A model generated the notes under the pieces. That model was given only the letters and a program-made list of their open reading frames with translations, had not been told where the DNA came from and did not search any database. 64,000 nt of DNA, from positions 620,001 to 684,000 of the forward strand of contig JAEILZ010000008.1 in assembly GCA_018873225.1 (NCBI GenBank), read 5' to 3'. Both the position numbers and the translations under genes were made by a program. This document shows, piece after piece, positions 45,396 to 59,831 of this stretch (position 1 is its first letter; every line of letters begins with the position of its first letter). The stretch comes from [Phialemoniopsis] sp. UDSM-2020. Lineage: Eukaryota > Ascomycota > Sordariomycetes > Thyridiales > Thyridiaceae.

Positions 45396-48300
45396 AAATA
45401 AATAAATATATTAAAAAACCCTTTTAAAATATTAAAAATATTAAACTTATAATTTCTTTAAAGCTAATATATATTAATATAATAATTAATTTATTTTAAA
45501 TTATATATATTTTTAAAGAATTATCTTTTATTATTATTATTTATTTAAGTTTAAAAGATTCTTATATTTAAAATAAAAGACTTAATAAAATAATTATAAA
45601 AAAGATAAATAAAATATTAAATTATAAAGATATTATAATAATATATTAATTATTTAATTATAATTAAAAAATTATATTTAAAAATAAAAATATAAAAAAA
45701 GTAATTATATAATTTATTTAATAAATTATAATAATTTTTAATTTTAAAGTTATAATAAAGATTATTATAATTATAATTATAATATATAAAATATTATTAT
45801 TAATTCTTTATAATATCTTTAAAAATATTTTTTTATAAAAGCTTTAAAAAGCTAATTTAATTATATATATTATTTAAATTATTATATTAAAAAGAAAGTA
45901 TTTAAAGATAAAATTTAAATTTTTATTATATATTTATTATAAAGATTTAAAAGAAGTATAATAATTTACTTTTAAATTATTAATTTTAAAGTAATTTTTC
46001 TTTTTTTATTATCTTTTTAATAAGTAAATTTAAATAAAATAATATTATAAATACTAAATTTATAAGTATATTACTTTTTATTTTAAAATAAAAAGCTAAT
46101 TATATAGCTTTTATAAAAAAGCTAATTATTAAAATAGAAATTATAAAGTTAAAATAATATTATTAAAAGTAAATCCTTTTAAAAAATTAATTTATATTTA
46201 ATATAAAGTTTAAAACTGTCTCTTTTTTAAATATTAATACTTTATTTAATTTTTAAAAATTATAAATATAAAAATAATATACTATTTATAATTAATTTAT
46301 TTTAATATTATTATAAATTAAAATTATTTTATTTTTAAAATAATAAATTATGTTTTAATTAAAAGTAAATCTTTATAAAAAAGAAAAGCTTTAAAATAGC
46401 TTTTTAATAGTTTTAATATATTTTAATCTTTAATAAATAATTAAATAATTATTAAAACCTTTTAATATAAGCTTAATAAAATAATAAATCTTTTATTATT
46501 AATAAATTTTAAATTTATTTTAATTAGTTAATTAATAATTAAATTTAATTATAATAATATTTTAACTTTAAAATCTTTTTAATATTAAAAGTTTTTTAAT
46601 AAAATATAAATAAATAAAATCACTTATTAAAGCTATTATTTATATAATAAGTTTATTTTAATATTTTAATAATTTAAAAATCTCTTTATAGTTTTTATAA
46701 GATTTAATATTTAATTTAAACTAATTTTAAATTAATTTAATATATTAAAATAAAGTAATTAATTTATTATATACTTTATATATAAAAAGAATTAAAACTT
46801 ATTTATTTTAAAGTAAAACTAAATTAATATTAAATTAAAATTAAAAAAAGAAAATAAAATTATAATATCTATATAATCTATTTATTAAGTTATTATTATA
46901 ATTATAAAGTAAAATAATAAATTCTATTAAATAAATTTAATATATATTTAATTAATTTATAAATACTTTTTATTAAAAACTTTAATTTTTATTATTAAAA
47001 TTAGAAATTAAATTAGCTTTTTTATAATTTTAAAATATATAAATTATAATTCTTTATAATAACTTAAAATTTTAAACTTCTTATCTTTAAAAGTATTTTT
47101 ATTAAATAGTTTTTTAATATATATAATAATATTATTAATTTATAATAAGCTAATAAGAATCTTATAATTAAGTAATAAAAGATAAATAATTTAATTAAAA
47201 GTAATTACTACTTTTAATTAGTTATTATATATATAAACCTCTTATTAAAGATAGAAAAAGAGATTTTTAATTAATATAAATTAAATATAAAAAGATTAAG
47301 ATATTTATAATGATTTTATTATAGTTTTCTAATAATTTAATAATTACTTTTTAAATTAATTATTATATTTTAAAACTTATAATAAAAATATATAATATTT
47401 AAAATATTATAATTTTAAAAAGAAAAAAGAAAAGATTTAAATATATATAATAAAATAATAAAGTTATTTAAGTAATTTATAATAAATAAAAGATAAATAA
47501 ATAATAAATTTAAAATTAATTTAAAAGAGCTTTTATAAAAAAAATTATTAAAGAAGAGCTTAATTTAATAATAAAATCCTATTTTTTAAAATAAATATTA
47601 ATCTAATAATTTTAACTATTTAACTATATCTTTATATTAAAAATATATTATTATAGTAAATAATAATAAAGAAATCTATAATTATTAATAATAGAAAGAC
47701 TAGATTTAAAAAGAGTTTTTAATATTTTAATATTAAAAGAAATATAACTAATAAGAGAATATAATATCTTTATATTAAAAATAAAAAATTAAACTCCTTC
47801 TTTAATAAATTAATTAAGATATTAAAAAGATTAATAAATCTTATATTAAAGAATAAGAAAAAGATAAGTAATAAAAAGTTTAATAAAAAAGATATAATAG
47901 ATATTATATAATATTAATATAATAAAGTAATATTAATAAACTAGTAATATCTTAATTATTATAATAACTTTATAAAAAATCCTTTTTAAAGCTCTTTATA
48001 TCCTTTTAATAATTAAAAGAATCCTTTAAAGTATTAAATCTTAAGCTAATATAGCTATTATAAATATAATATATAATAATCTAATATAAGTAGTAAATAA
48101 AATAAAGATAATAATATCTATATATAAAATAAAAAAAATAATTATTTAAAGATTTAAAGTTATTTAATTAAAAAGGATAATTATTAAATTAATTTAAATT
48201 ATAAATATAATTATTATATAAGAAAATATAATAGCTATATAGTAACTATAAAGTAGAAATATAATAATTATATTTTAAAATAAAAAAATAAAAATAAAAA

Positions 48301-50164
48301 CTAATAATTAATAAATATAAAAGATATTTAAAGTATAAATAAAACTTTTTTATTATAAACTTATAATAATTATTAAAAAAGTAAAAATTAAAAAACTTTA
48401 ATAACTTAAAGAAAATATAAAAATATTAAAAGAATTAATAAAAAGATATTTATTTATTATAAGATATAAAAAACTCTTTTTATAATAAGAAAATAATAAT
48501 AAAGTAATATTTATTTTATATATTAAGAAAATAATAAAAATATAATAATTTTATAATAAAAAACTAATATAAAAAATAAATATTTTTAATTATAAATCTT
48601 ATTATATAAATTAATAAATTTATTAATATTTTAAATATTATAAATATAAATATATTATTTAATTTTATATTAAAACTATATATTATAAATATTATATAGA
48701 TATTATATATTTATAAGATAAGAATTAATATTTAATTAAAAAGAATAAAATTTAAAAAAGATATATTAATTATAAATAAATTTATATTATATAGAATTAT
48801 ATTTATATAGTTATAATAATATAATAATAATAAATTTAGAAAGTTTATTAGTTTAAATTATAATAATTTAATATTAAAAGTATAGTTTTAATATTATTAT
48901 ATTATTATTATTATAGCTTTAATTAAATATTAAAAGCTATATAGTAATTAAATTAAAAAAAAGATTTAATATATATATTTTAATTATAAAAAAAAACTAT
49001 ATAAAAATAATTATTTTTAATAAAAAAGATATTTATATTATTATTTTAATTTTATAATAAAGTTATAATATAAATAATATATATATTATAAATTAATTCT
49101 TATTATTTATATAATAAAACTATTTATTATATATTAAAATATAATAAAATTAAAATTTAATATAATATTTATATTAAAAAAATATTATAAATATAATATT
49201 ATTATAATTTAGAAATTATAAATTAATAATTATATAAAGACTTTTATAATATTTAAATTTAAAAAGTATAATTTAATATTTAAAAAGAAATAAATAGTAT
49301 TTTATATATATAAGTATTATAACTTTATAATATTTATAAAGAGAAAAAATAAGAATTAATATTTAATTAATTTTAATAAAAAAAATAAAATAATAATAAT
49401 TTAATTAATTTATTTATTAATATAAATAATTATAAAATAAATTAATTTTATTATTAAGATTAATATATTATTATAATATAAATATTATATTTTTATTAAG
49501 AATTTTAATTATTATTATTTAAATTAGAATTTTAAAAATTATATAAATATAAAAATAAAAATAATAATAAAGTAAATATAGTAATAATATATAATACTTA
49601 TAATATAATATAAGATAGTTATAAGAAAAAGAAAAAGAAATAAAGATTTAATTTTAAATTTTATTTAAATATTATAAAACTTTTAATATAATCTTATTAT
49701 TAAATTAAAATATATAGAAATAAACTATATATTATAATTATTATATATTAATATAGATATAATAATATAATATAAATAATAAATAATAAGTTAAAACTAA
49801 ATAATTTTAATTAATATTATAATTAAATTATAAGGATATTTTATTTTTATATTAAAAATTAAATTAAATATAAAAATTAATTAACTAATAAATACCTTTT
49901 AAAATATTATTAATAGAATTATATTTAAATAAATAATATTAAAAGGTTATAAATATAATTAATAGTTTCTTATAATAAAGTAAATAATAAAGAAAATAAA
50001 AAAATATAAATATAATTATAAAGCTATATTTTTAAATTAAAAATAATAAAAACTTATAAAGATAATTAAAAATTAAAAAAGATAATTAATATAATATAAA
50101 TTAAATAATAATAATATATAATTATAAAGACTTTATATAATAATAAAGATATATAATATTTTAA
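45396..50164. other. Region between two direct R copies
   Basis: About 4.8 kb of RIP-mutated DNA without open frames, flanked by forward R copies at 44,280 and 50,165. If R is an LTR, this would be the interior of a 6.9 kb element; no coding domain can be read to confirm it. Confidence 0.4.
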
Positions 50165-51225
50165 TTCTTAAATAGAAAATATAATTATATTAAAAGTATT
50201 ATATATTATTAATATTTAATAAAACTATTAATTAATTTTAAAATCTTTATTAATTTAATAACTTTATTTAACTATTAACTAACTATTTAATCTTTAAGTA
50301 GTTTATAATTTAGTTCTATTTACTTATTTAATTCTTAATCTTTTAAGCCTCTTTTTTTATATATTTAAACTAGTTTTTAAATTATTTATTATAATTATTA
50401 AAGGCTTAAATAATCTTTTTTAAATTATAAATAGTTTATTAAATATTTAAAGAGATATATACTTTTTAACTACTAATAAAGAGATATTTAAAGGCTAATA
50501 AAACTATATTATTATTAAGATTAAAACTTTTAATAAAACCTTTTAGATTCTTAAGGTTAGATTTTAGTTATATTTTCTTTATAGTAGTATATAGCTTCTT
50601 AATAGAGCTTTAAAAGAAAGAGATTTAATATCTTTTAAATTCTTTTTCTTTATTTAATATATTTAATTTTATTATAATTATAAAATTTAATTAAATTTAT
50701 TTATATAACTTAAAGAGAGATAAAAATAGAAATAAAAAGAAAATAAAAAAAGAAAAAAATAATTAATTAATAGAATTAAATATATTCTTTTATATATAAA
50801 GAAAACTATAAATAATTAATCTTTCTAATAAAAAATTATTAAAACTTATAAAGTAGATTTATTTATAATTAATAGTATTATTTATATAGAAATTATATTT
50901 TATAATTTATAAAATTATCTTAAAAATAGATATTTAAATTAATAATATATTATTAAAACTATAAGTTTATATTTATAATTAAATTTAAAGTTTAAATTTT
51001 AAATTTAAACTTAATCTTTTATATATATAAAGAGATATTTAGCTTTTAAGCTAAGATAGTAGAATTAATATATTATAACTATATTTATTAAGTATTAAAA
51101 ACTATTATTATATCTTTAAAATATAGATATTATATTTATTATATTATATTAACTATTTAAATATACTATATTAGGATTAATTATCTCTTCTTTTTAAAGG
51201 CTAAACTAATATAAATTATAATTAT
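50165..51225 (+). repeat. Repeat R, forward copy
   Basis: The same landmark order as the copy at 44,280, from TAGAAAATATAATTATATTA to AGGCTAAACTAATATAAATT. Confidence 0.6.
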
Positions 51226-54200
51226 TAAAATATAATATTTTAAATAATAAATTAAATTAAAAAGTTATTAATTATTAATAAAGATATTAATTTCTTTATT
51301 AAGAAATAATAAAAATATAATATTATTAATATTTATTTATAATAAAAAGATTAAAATATTAATTAAATAATTCTTTTTTATTATTTAAATTAATTTATTT
51401 AATATTTTAATAAAACTATAACTAGAAAGAAAGAGTTTATTTAATATATATAAGAAGATTTTAATTAATAAGATAATATAGATTTTATATAATATAAATA
51501 TAAATAAAGTATTAAAAGAGAATAAACTTATTAATAAAATTTTAAAGATTTATAATAAGCTCTTTATATAAATTATTATTATATTAATTATAATAAGCTT
51601 TTAAGCTAAGAAAAACTATTCTTTAAAGAGAGATAATTAAAAAATAAAAACCTATTACTCTTTTAAACTTTATAAGAAAAGTATTTAAGAAAATAATAAA
51701 GATTTATATTATAAATATAATAAAAGTATATAAATTACTTTTAAAAGATTTAAATAGAAAATTATAAAAATTAATTTATAAAGCTTATAATAAGAATTAT
51801 TATAAATATAATATTTACTACTTAAAAATAATATTATTATATAGTTATTATATTATTATAACTTAATATTTAAAAAATATTTAATATAATTAATATTTAA
51901 AAGCTTTATAAGATTTTATATATATTAAGATATTTAAATTAAATTATTAAATAAATTAAAAGCTTTATAACTAAGAGAAAGATATATCTTTATTTTAATA
52001 AAAAGATAAATTTATAATATATATCTAATCTTAATATCCTTTAAAGATTATTACTTTTATTTATTTTTTTCTTATTATATATTATAAAGCTATATAAAAA
52101 GTTAAAAATAATTTAAAAGATTATAATAATAAACTTTATAAATAATATTAATTTAATAAGTTATAATATTAATATAAGTTTAAATTATAAATACTTAAAA
52201 GTAGTTTAAAAGATTTATAAGAAATAAACTTTATATTATAAAATAAAATTTATATTTTAAAAAAATAAATTAATATACTTTATAAGAGCTTATAAATTTT
52301 ATATATTTATTATTTATTTTAAAGATATAATAATTATATTAATAGAATAAATAAAACTTTTAAAAATATTTTTAAATAAAAAGCTTAAATAAATTATCTA
52401 TTTTAAAAAGATTAAAATTAAGTTTATAACTTAAAAGTTAGTTCTAATAAGATTAATAATCTTTATATAAGAATACTTAATATATTATATCTATAAGATA
52501 TATATAAAGATTATTTATAATATTATTATTTATAAGATATTAATTTAATATTAATTAAAAGATAACTACTTAAAGATTATTTCTAAGCTTTATACTATAT
52601 AGTTATAATATCTATATATTATAAGTAATATATTTAAAGTTATATCTATATATTAACTTAAGATAGAGCTTTTTATTTCTTTAATTAATATATATTTTTA
52701 TAAAAAGATAATAAACTTTAAAATTAAAATTAAAGATATAATAATAAAGAAATTACTTTATTATATATATATAAAGATATTAAATAATATTAATAAAAAG
52801 ATACTATTAATAAAAGCCTATAAACTAAGAAATAATATATAGAAAAGGAATATTAAATCTAATATAAATATATAATAAATATAATAGATAGAAAAATAAA
52901 TAATAATAAAAAGATTAAAAAAAAGTTTATTATAAAATTAATAATATTAATTTTAATAATTAAAAAAGATAATAATAATATAATATAAATAATATAAATT
53001 AATAATAATAATATAGCTTTTTAATTAGATATTTAATAAGTATATAAATTTTAAAAAATATAAAATAGTTCTTTTTATTTAAATAAAAATAAAGAAAATT
53101 AAACTTAATAGTTTTCTATATAAATAAAAGGTTTTAAAGGTAGAATTATCTTTATATTATTATAATAGAATAGTAGAAATAATAATATATATTATTATTT
53201 ATTATTATTTATTTATAAAGATTTAAATAAAACTTTAAAAAAAGATATCTTTAAATTTATTATATATTTATAAGGTTATAATTTTAATTTACTTTATTTA
53301 ATTATAATTTAAATTAATATAATTTTATAGTATTAATTAAGCTTTAATTAAATTATAAAGAATATAATTAATTTTAATTTTAATTAGAATTAAATTAAAT
53401 TAAATTAATTTTAATTAATTATAATTAATTATAACTAATAATAATTAATTTATAATTAGTTAAAAATAATTAAAAATAATTAAAATAATTTTAAAAGATT
53501 TTAAATTAATATTTAAAAAAAAAAAGTTTTTTAAAATAAAAACTTTATTAAGAAATTTAAAGATTTAATTCTTTTTTATTTTTTAATTTAAATTACTCTT
53601 TATAAATATTAATAAAATAATTAAAATACTTTTATTAATATTTTCTTTTTATTTCTTTTTATTATCTTTATTTTTAATTTTTTAAAAGATATTTATAAAT
53701 ATTAATATTTAAATATTTAATTAATTATTTAATTATTATTTTATTTATTTTTATAATTTTTTAATTTATTATTTATATCTATTAGTTTATTAATTTAACT
53801 TTATTTAATATTTATTAATAAAACTTTATTATAAAATATTTCTATTAAAACTTTTTAAAATAATAAAATTTTTAATAATATTTTAATTTTAATTATTTAA
53901 TATTTTTCTTTTAAAATAAAATAAATTAATAAATTTAAAGTTTTAATATAATAATTAATAAATAGTTTTAATTATTAATATTTTTAAAATAATTTAATAA
54001 TTAAAATTTAATTTTTAATTAATTAATTTTTTAATTTTAAATAATTAAAATTAATTAAATAATTAATTTTAAAAAATATAATTTTAATTTTTAATTTAAA
54101 ATTTAAATATTTCTTTTAATAATTAATAACTTTAAATTATCTTCTTAATTAAGTATAATAAAAAAAGTAAAATTAAAAAATCCTTTAAATCTATTTAATT

Positions 54201-54925
54201 AAAGTTTCCCTTTTTTAAAACTTTTAATTTTTTTTAATTCTTTAAATAATTAATTAGTCTCTTAACTAGTTAATTAGTTTCTAAACTATTTATTTATCTT
54301 TTTTATTATTTAAAATAGTTAGTTTAACTTAAAATAACTAATTTTCTAAGTTAGATTTTAATATTCTTAGTAATTTTAAGTTTTTTAACTTTAAATTTCC
54401 CTTTAAATTTAATTCTTTCTCCTTTAAATTTAATTCTTTCTCCTTTAAAGAATTAATTTCTTTTAAAAATACCTCTTTTCAATCTATTTCTATTAATTAT
54501 ATTAATTAAGTTAATACTATTAGCTTTAAATTTTAAGTTAATTATTAATTTAATTTTCCTTTAAAATTTCTATTTATTATAAGTATTTATTTAATTTTTA
54601 AAGGAATTTTTAATTAACTTTAAGTAAATAGAAACTAATTAACTATTAGTAACTACTTTAAAGAAAAAAAAAGAAAAACTAAAAAAGGTTAATTAAATTA
54701 GTTTTAAATACTTATTAATTATTAATTAATATAAATATTTAAATTTAATCTCTTTTAAAGGTAAAAAAGAGGATTAGTAGGCTTAAAAGAAGTAAGAATT
54801 TAAAGTTTTAATATACTATTACTAAGAGAATAAAGAATTAAATAGTTAGTTAAATAATTTTCTTTAGTTAGTTAAATAAAAGTACTTTTAAAAGAAAAGA
54901 ATTAAAGTTTTTATATAAAAAGATT
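51226..54925. other. RIP-degraded stretch, not decipherable
   Basis: No open frames and no landmark of repeat R. Near 53,280-53,470 it becomes a run of AATTATAATTAATT-like sequence similar to 58,480-58,740. These two zones could be the ends of the hAT element lying between them, but the simplicity of the sequence makes this weak. Confidence 0.35.
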
Positions 54926-55165
54926 ATAATTAAATATTAATATTTAAATTCTTAAAGTAATAATTAAATATTAATATTTAAATTTTTAAAATAATAATTA
55001 AATATTAATATTTAATTTTTTAAAGTAGTAATTAAATATTAATATTTAAATTCTTAAAGTAATAATTAAATATTAATATTTAAATTCTTAAAATAATAAT
55101 TAAATATTAATATTTAAATTCTTAAAGTAGTAATTAAATATTAATATTAAATTTTTAAAATAATA
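54926..55165. repeat. Tandem repeat, about 34 bp unit, about 7 copies
   Basis: Repeated blocks of AATTAAATATTAATATTTAA followed by a variable TTCTTAAAGTA or TTTTTAAAATA spacer. Units differ by a few A/G and C/T changes. The last unit has a short deletion. Confidence 0.75.
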
Positions 55166-55539
55166 AATTATTATATTAAAAATTAATTAATAATTAAATA
55201 TTAATATTAAATTTAAATTAAATATTTAACTTAGAATATATTAATAGAAATATTAAATTATATTATTAATAAATAAATAACTAATTAAATTTTAATATTT
55301 ATTAATATTAATTAATTAATTTAAAAATTATTTTTTTAATAATATTTTATAATTTAATTTTTTAAATTTTAATATTTAAATAATTTAATTTTCTTTTTTT
55401 ATCTTTTTTTAATTAAACTATTAACTATTAACTTTTAACTATTAAATATTAATTATTAATTTTTAATTATTATTTATAATCTTATAAATAAATAAATAAT
55501 TTATTTATTTAAATCCTTTTAAAATAAATTCTTTTTTAA

Positions 55540-58420
55540 AATCTAATTATTTTTCTACTAATTCTAATACTAATTTAAAAAGAAAAGAAAAAGAAAAAGA
55601 ATCTTCTATTATAATTAATAATAATAGTTCTTTTTCTTTTAATAAATTTAAAAGATTAAAAACTAAAAAAGATAATTATAATAATTTTAATTTTAAATTA
55701 AAATTAGATTTAGAAGCTACTCCTTATATATTAAAAGAGAGATTAGTTAAAAGAACTTTAAATCCTATTAAAATAGATTAAGAAAGATAAATAATAGTTA
55801 ATTATACTTTATAAGTTATTTATTTATTTATTAAAAATTTAATTAAATATTTATTTAAATACTTTAAAATTTATATAAATATTTATTTAAAGATTTATTA
55901 ATTAATTAACTTTTTATAAATATAATTAGAAAATTATAATTAAAATAAAATGATTTTAAAGCTTTAATTCTATATAATACTATTAATTAAAATATCTTAA
56001 TATTACTTATAATTTTAAATTAAAATTTGTATTAATTAAAAGTATAAATTATATTTTTATAATTTATTTTAGTATTTAATATTAATTTTTTAATATTAAT
56101 TATTCTAAGAATCTAAATTAATAAATAATTGTAATTTCTTTTCTAATATATTAAATAGAAAAAGAATTAGAATTAATACTATTTTAAAAGATAGTTTTTT
56201 AAAAGAAGAAGCTAATAATAAAATATTAGCTTTTATTATTAAAAATAATTTATTTTTTAATATTTTAAATTTTAAATCCTTTAAAGATTTATTATTATAT
56301 TATAATAAGTATTTATTTTACTTTTTTATTAGTTATTTAATTATTTAAAATATTTATTAATATTTTTATAAATCTTTTTCTACTATGAATAAATAGAAAT
56401 TTAAGAATATCTTAAATATTACTTATAATAATTATTTATTATCTTTAAATAAAGAATTAGAAGAGAATATTAAAAGTAAAAAAAAGTTTTTTTTAACTTT
56501 TAATATCTAGATTTCTAATTTTTAAATAGCCATTTTAAATCTTATTTTAATTTATATTAATAATTAATTTAAATTAAATTATAAGCTAATAGGTATTATT
56601 ATTATTAAGTCATTTAATAAGAATTAATTTTAATTTATTTAAAGGCTTTAAAGAGTTAAATAATAGTTATATAAAGCTTTATATTTATTTAAAACTTATA
56701 AAGTTATTAAAAAACTATCTTAATATTACTATTAATAATATTAATAAATAAGTTTTATTTAATTAATTAAATAATTAATATTTTAATTAATTATTTATTA
56801 GTATTATAAGAAATAAGATATTTAATAATAATATCTTTTTAAAATATTTTAAATTAAAATATTTAAAAATATTTAAAAATAAATTTATTAATAATATTAA
56901 ATATATATCTTATATAATTAATATTATAGTTTAAACTATTTTATTTAATTATATTTTAATTACTTTATTTAATTTTATTTTAATAATAATTTAAATAATA
57001 TAAATTAAAATAAAAATTATACTTCTAATAATAAAAATATTAATAAGTTAAATTACTATTAAATTTTAAAATAAATAAAACTAATATAATTTATAGGTTT
57101 TATAAATAAAATAAGAAAAATAATTACTTTTATTAAATACACTTAAGTTAATAAGAAATTATTAAAAGATATTATTATTTTAAATAAAAGAGAAAGAAAA
57201 TTACTTAATACTTTTTAAATAAAAGTTATTCTTTTAAATATTTAATTTAATTTTATTTATTTTTCTTATTTATTTTTAAATAACTAATATTTTAATAGAT
57301 AATTTTATATATTAGAATTCTACTTATTATATATTAAAAATCTTTTTATCTTTAAAGGATCTTTTAATTTATATTAATTTAAATACCTTTTTTAAAGAAT
57401 TTAAAGAGGTATTTTTAAATTTAATAGAATTTATAATAGTTAAGAAATTAATATAAATATTTAAAATATTTATAAAACCTTCTATTATATTATAAGGCTA
57501 ACTTTATATAATATTAAATATAACTTTAATTTATATTTATAAAATCTATAATAAATTAAAAGATTTAAAGTTAAAATTTTAATATTAATTAGAAAGAGAT
57601 TAACTTCTAATAAGTTAAATTTAATATTTTAAAATATTTAATTTATTAATTATTTTATAAGTATCTTATTTTAAAGCTTTTATAAAATCTATTAATTTAA
57701 ATTTAGTTAAATTAAATAAATACTATTTTAAAAAATTAAATAATAAAACTATTTATAATCATAAAGCTTTAATTTTAAACTATATTTTAAAAATAATAGC
57801 TTTTTAGCTTTTAATTCTTTTATATTAACTAATGTAATAAATCTATTAAAAAAGAATATTTTAAATAAATTATTTAAATTATTTAAAATTTATTAATAAA
57901 TTACTAATAATTAAGTAGTTATAAAGATAATATAAACCCTATATAATTGAATTCTAATATATCTTTTAATATTAATTTAAATTTAAAAGAAGATTATTTT
58001 AAAAAGGATTTATTTATATTTAAAAATAATAAAAAAGAAGAATATCTTTTATATTTAAATAAAGATTTAAAAGAAAAAGAAGTAAGTAATTTAATAATAT
58101 TTAATTTAATTCTTTTAAATTCTTTTATTAACTTTTATTTAGATAAATCCTTTAGAATATTAGAAAAATAATTCCTTTAGATATCCTATATTAAGTAATT
58201 TAGCTAAAATTTATTTAGTTATTCTAACTACTTTAGCTTCTATAGAAAGTTCTTTTTCTATAGATAATAATATAATAACTAAATTTAGAAATAAATTAAC
58301 TTTTAATACAACTAAGAAGCTTATATTATTAAAAAGTTGAAAAATTAAAGATGTAAAAGAATTAGAAAGAGATTATAATAAAGAAAAGGTAAAAGAAATA
58401 AAAGAAAATATTAATTAATT
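55540..58420 (+). mobile_element. hAT-family DNA transposon, transposase remains
   Basis: The 3' part encodes a recognisable hAT C-terminal dimerisation domain at 58,143-58,420: NPLEY, a stop at 58,161 in place of Trp, then FRYPILSNLAKIYL, SIESSFSIDNNIITKFRNKL and LILLKS before a second stop at 58,338. The order NPLEYW, YPILS, ESSFS and ITKFRNKL is that of active hAT transposases. A short open frame just upstream (57,947-58,171, ending in another frame) includes EEYLLYLNKDLKEKE, which fits the preceding hAT segment. Further upstream (55,540-55,780) is Lys/Asn-rich coding-like sequence, possibly the N-terminal region. Stops and frame changes make it inactive. Confidence 0.72.
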
Positions 58421-59389
58421 AATTTTAAATTTTAAATAGATTTAAATATTTAATTAATTAAATTATAAAGATAATAATTAATAATTAATATTTAATATTT
58501 AATATTTTAAATAAATTAATTAATTAAAAAATAGAGATATTTTATTAATATTTAATTATAATTTATTTATAATTATTTAATTTATAATTTAATTAATTTT
58601 AATTAGCCTTTAATTAAATTATAATTAATTAATTTTAATTAAGGATTTTTTTTATAATTTTAATTAACTTTTAATTATAATTAATATAATTAATTTTAAT
58701 TTACTTTTAATTATAATTAATTAATTAAATTTATAATTCTAATTATATTAAATAATAAATTATTTTTAATTAAAAAAGCTAATATATAATTATAAGCTTC
58801 TTTTTTATTAAAAATATTATTATTATTTAATTTAGATCTTTTATTAGAAAAGTTAAAAGAATTAAAAGTAATTAAAATTTCTAAAATTTAAATTAGTTAA
58901 TTTCTTTTAATCTTTAAAGAATATTTTTTAATAAATTAAATTAATACTTTTCTATCTTATTTTTTCTAATTTTAAATTATAAGTAATTCTAATATACTTA
59001 AATTAATAATAATATTATAAATTTAAAGCTTAAAATCTTTTATAATTTATTATATTTAAATAAGAATAGCTAATTAATTAATTAGTATTTTAAATAAATA
59101 TTTTAAAAATAATTAAAAAAAATAATTTTATTTAGTATATTATATTTTAACTTTTTTAAAAGTTTCTTCTTTAATAAGTAATAAAGTTTTTATAAATAAT
59201 TTATTTTTTAAATAATAGATTTTAAAATCTTTATTATCTTTTAAAAAAAATTTTAAATTATTATAATTTTAAATTATACTATTAAAAGTATTAATAATTA
59301 ATAAATTATTATTAATTTTAATTTTTAAACTTATATAATTAATAGAAGAATTAATAAAATCTATTTTAAAATATTTTAAATAATTAATA

Positions 59390-59550
59390 TATTATAGAGC
59401 TGGTCTTAGCTGGCCTTTAGGCCTTTAAGCCCTGTAGGCCCTGTACTATTCAATTGATAAGTGGCTAGATAGCCTGAATGATTGCCACTATTATCAATTA
59501 TTCACTTACTCTTTTGCCCCTTAGCGCATTTAGATAAGGCTACCATTACA
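59390..59550. repeat. Left direct terminal repeat of TRIM-like element
   Basis: 161 bp. It matches the right repeat almost throughout, including TTTTGCCCCTTAGCGCATTT, with a 6 bp insertion in the TTTAGGCC region and a few C/T and G/A differences. Confidence 0.75.
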
Positions 59551-59831
59551 ATAATAATCAATAAAGGCAGGTGGCAGCCCTAGGTTCGATTTGCTGCTGT
59601 ATGGCAGGCCAATTAAGACCTATCCACTGCTTATAAGGCCTATTGAAAGGTATAAGAATGTATGGCCAATTCCACACATTAGGGGCGTACCTAGGTAGGA
59701 GCCCTTGGGGGGTATAACAGCTACTGGCCAATTGAACTTAATGTACCACCTCGATTGGCTGGACCAGAGCCTTGGCCTGAAGAGCCACTGAGACGGCCTG
59801 GGGGCCAGGCCTTTTTGGAGGGGGGTATAAT

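Noticed and set aside
41880..51225. CRISPR-like or regularly spaced array suggested by recurring words
   Set aside because: The spacing is irregular and the recurring words are landmarks of 1.1 kb repeat R copies; the organism is a fungus.
57947..58171. The only longer ATG frame of the AT block, as an intact small gene
   Set aside because: Its middle fits a hAT transposase segment but it is out of frame with the dimerisation domain that follows; it is a transposon fragment.
59583..59591. GGTTCGATT resembling a tRNA B box, suggesting a tRNA gene or SINE
   Set aside because: The flanking bases do not form a T-stem, no A box is placed properly, and the LTR-like direct repeats explain the island better.
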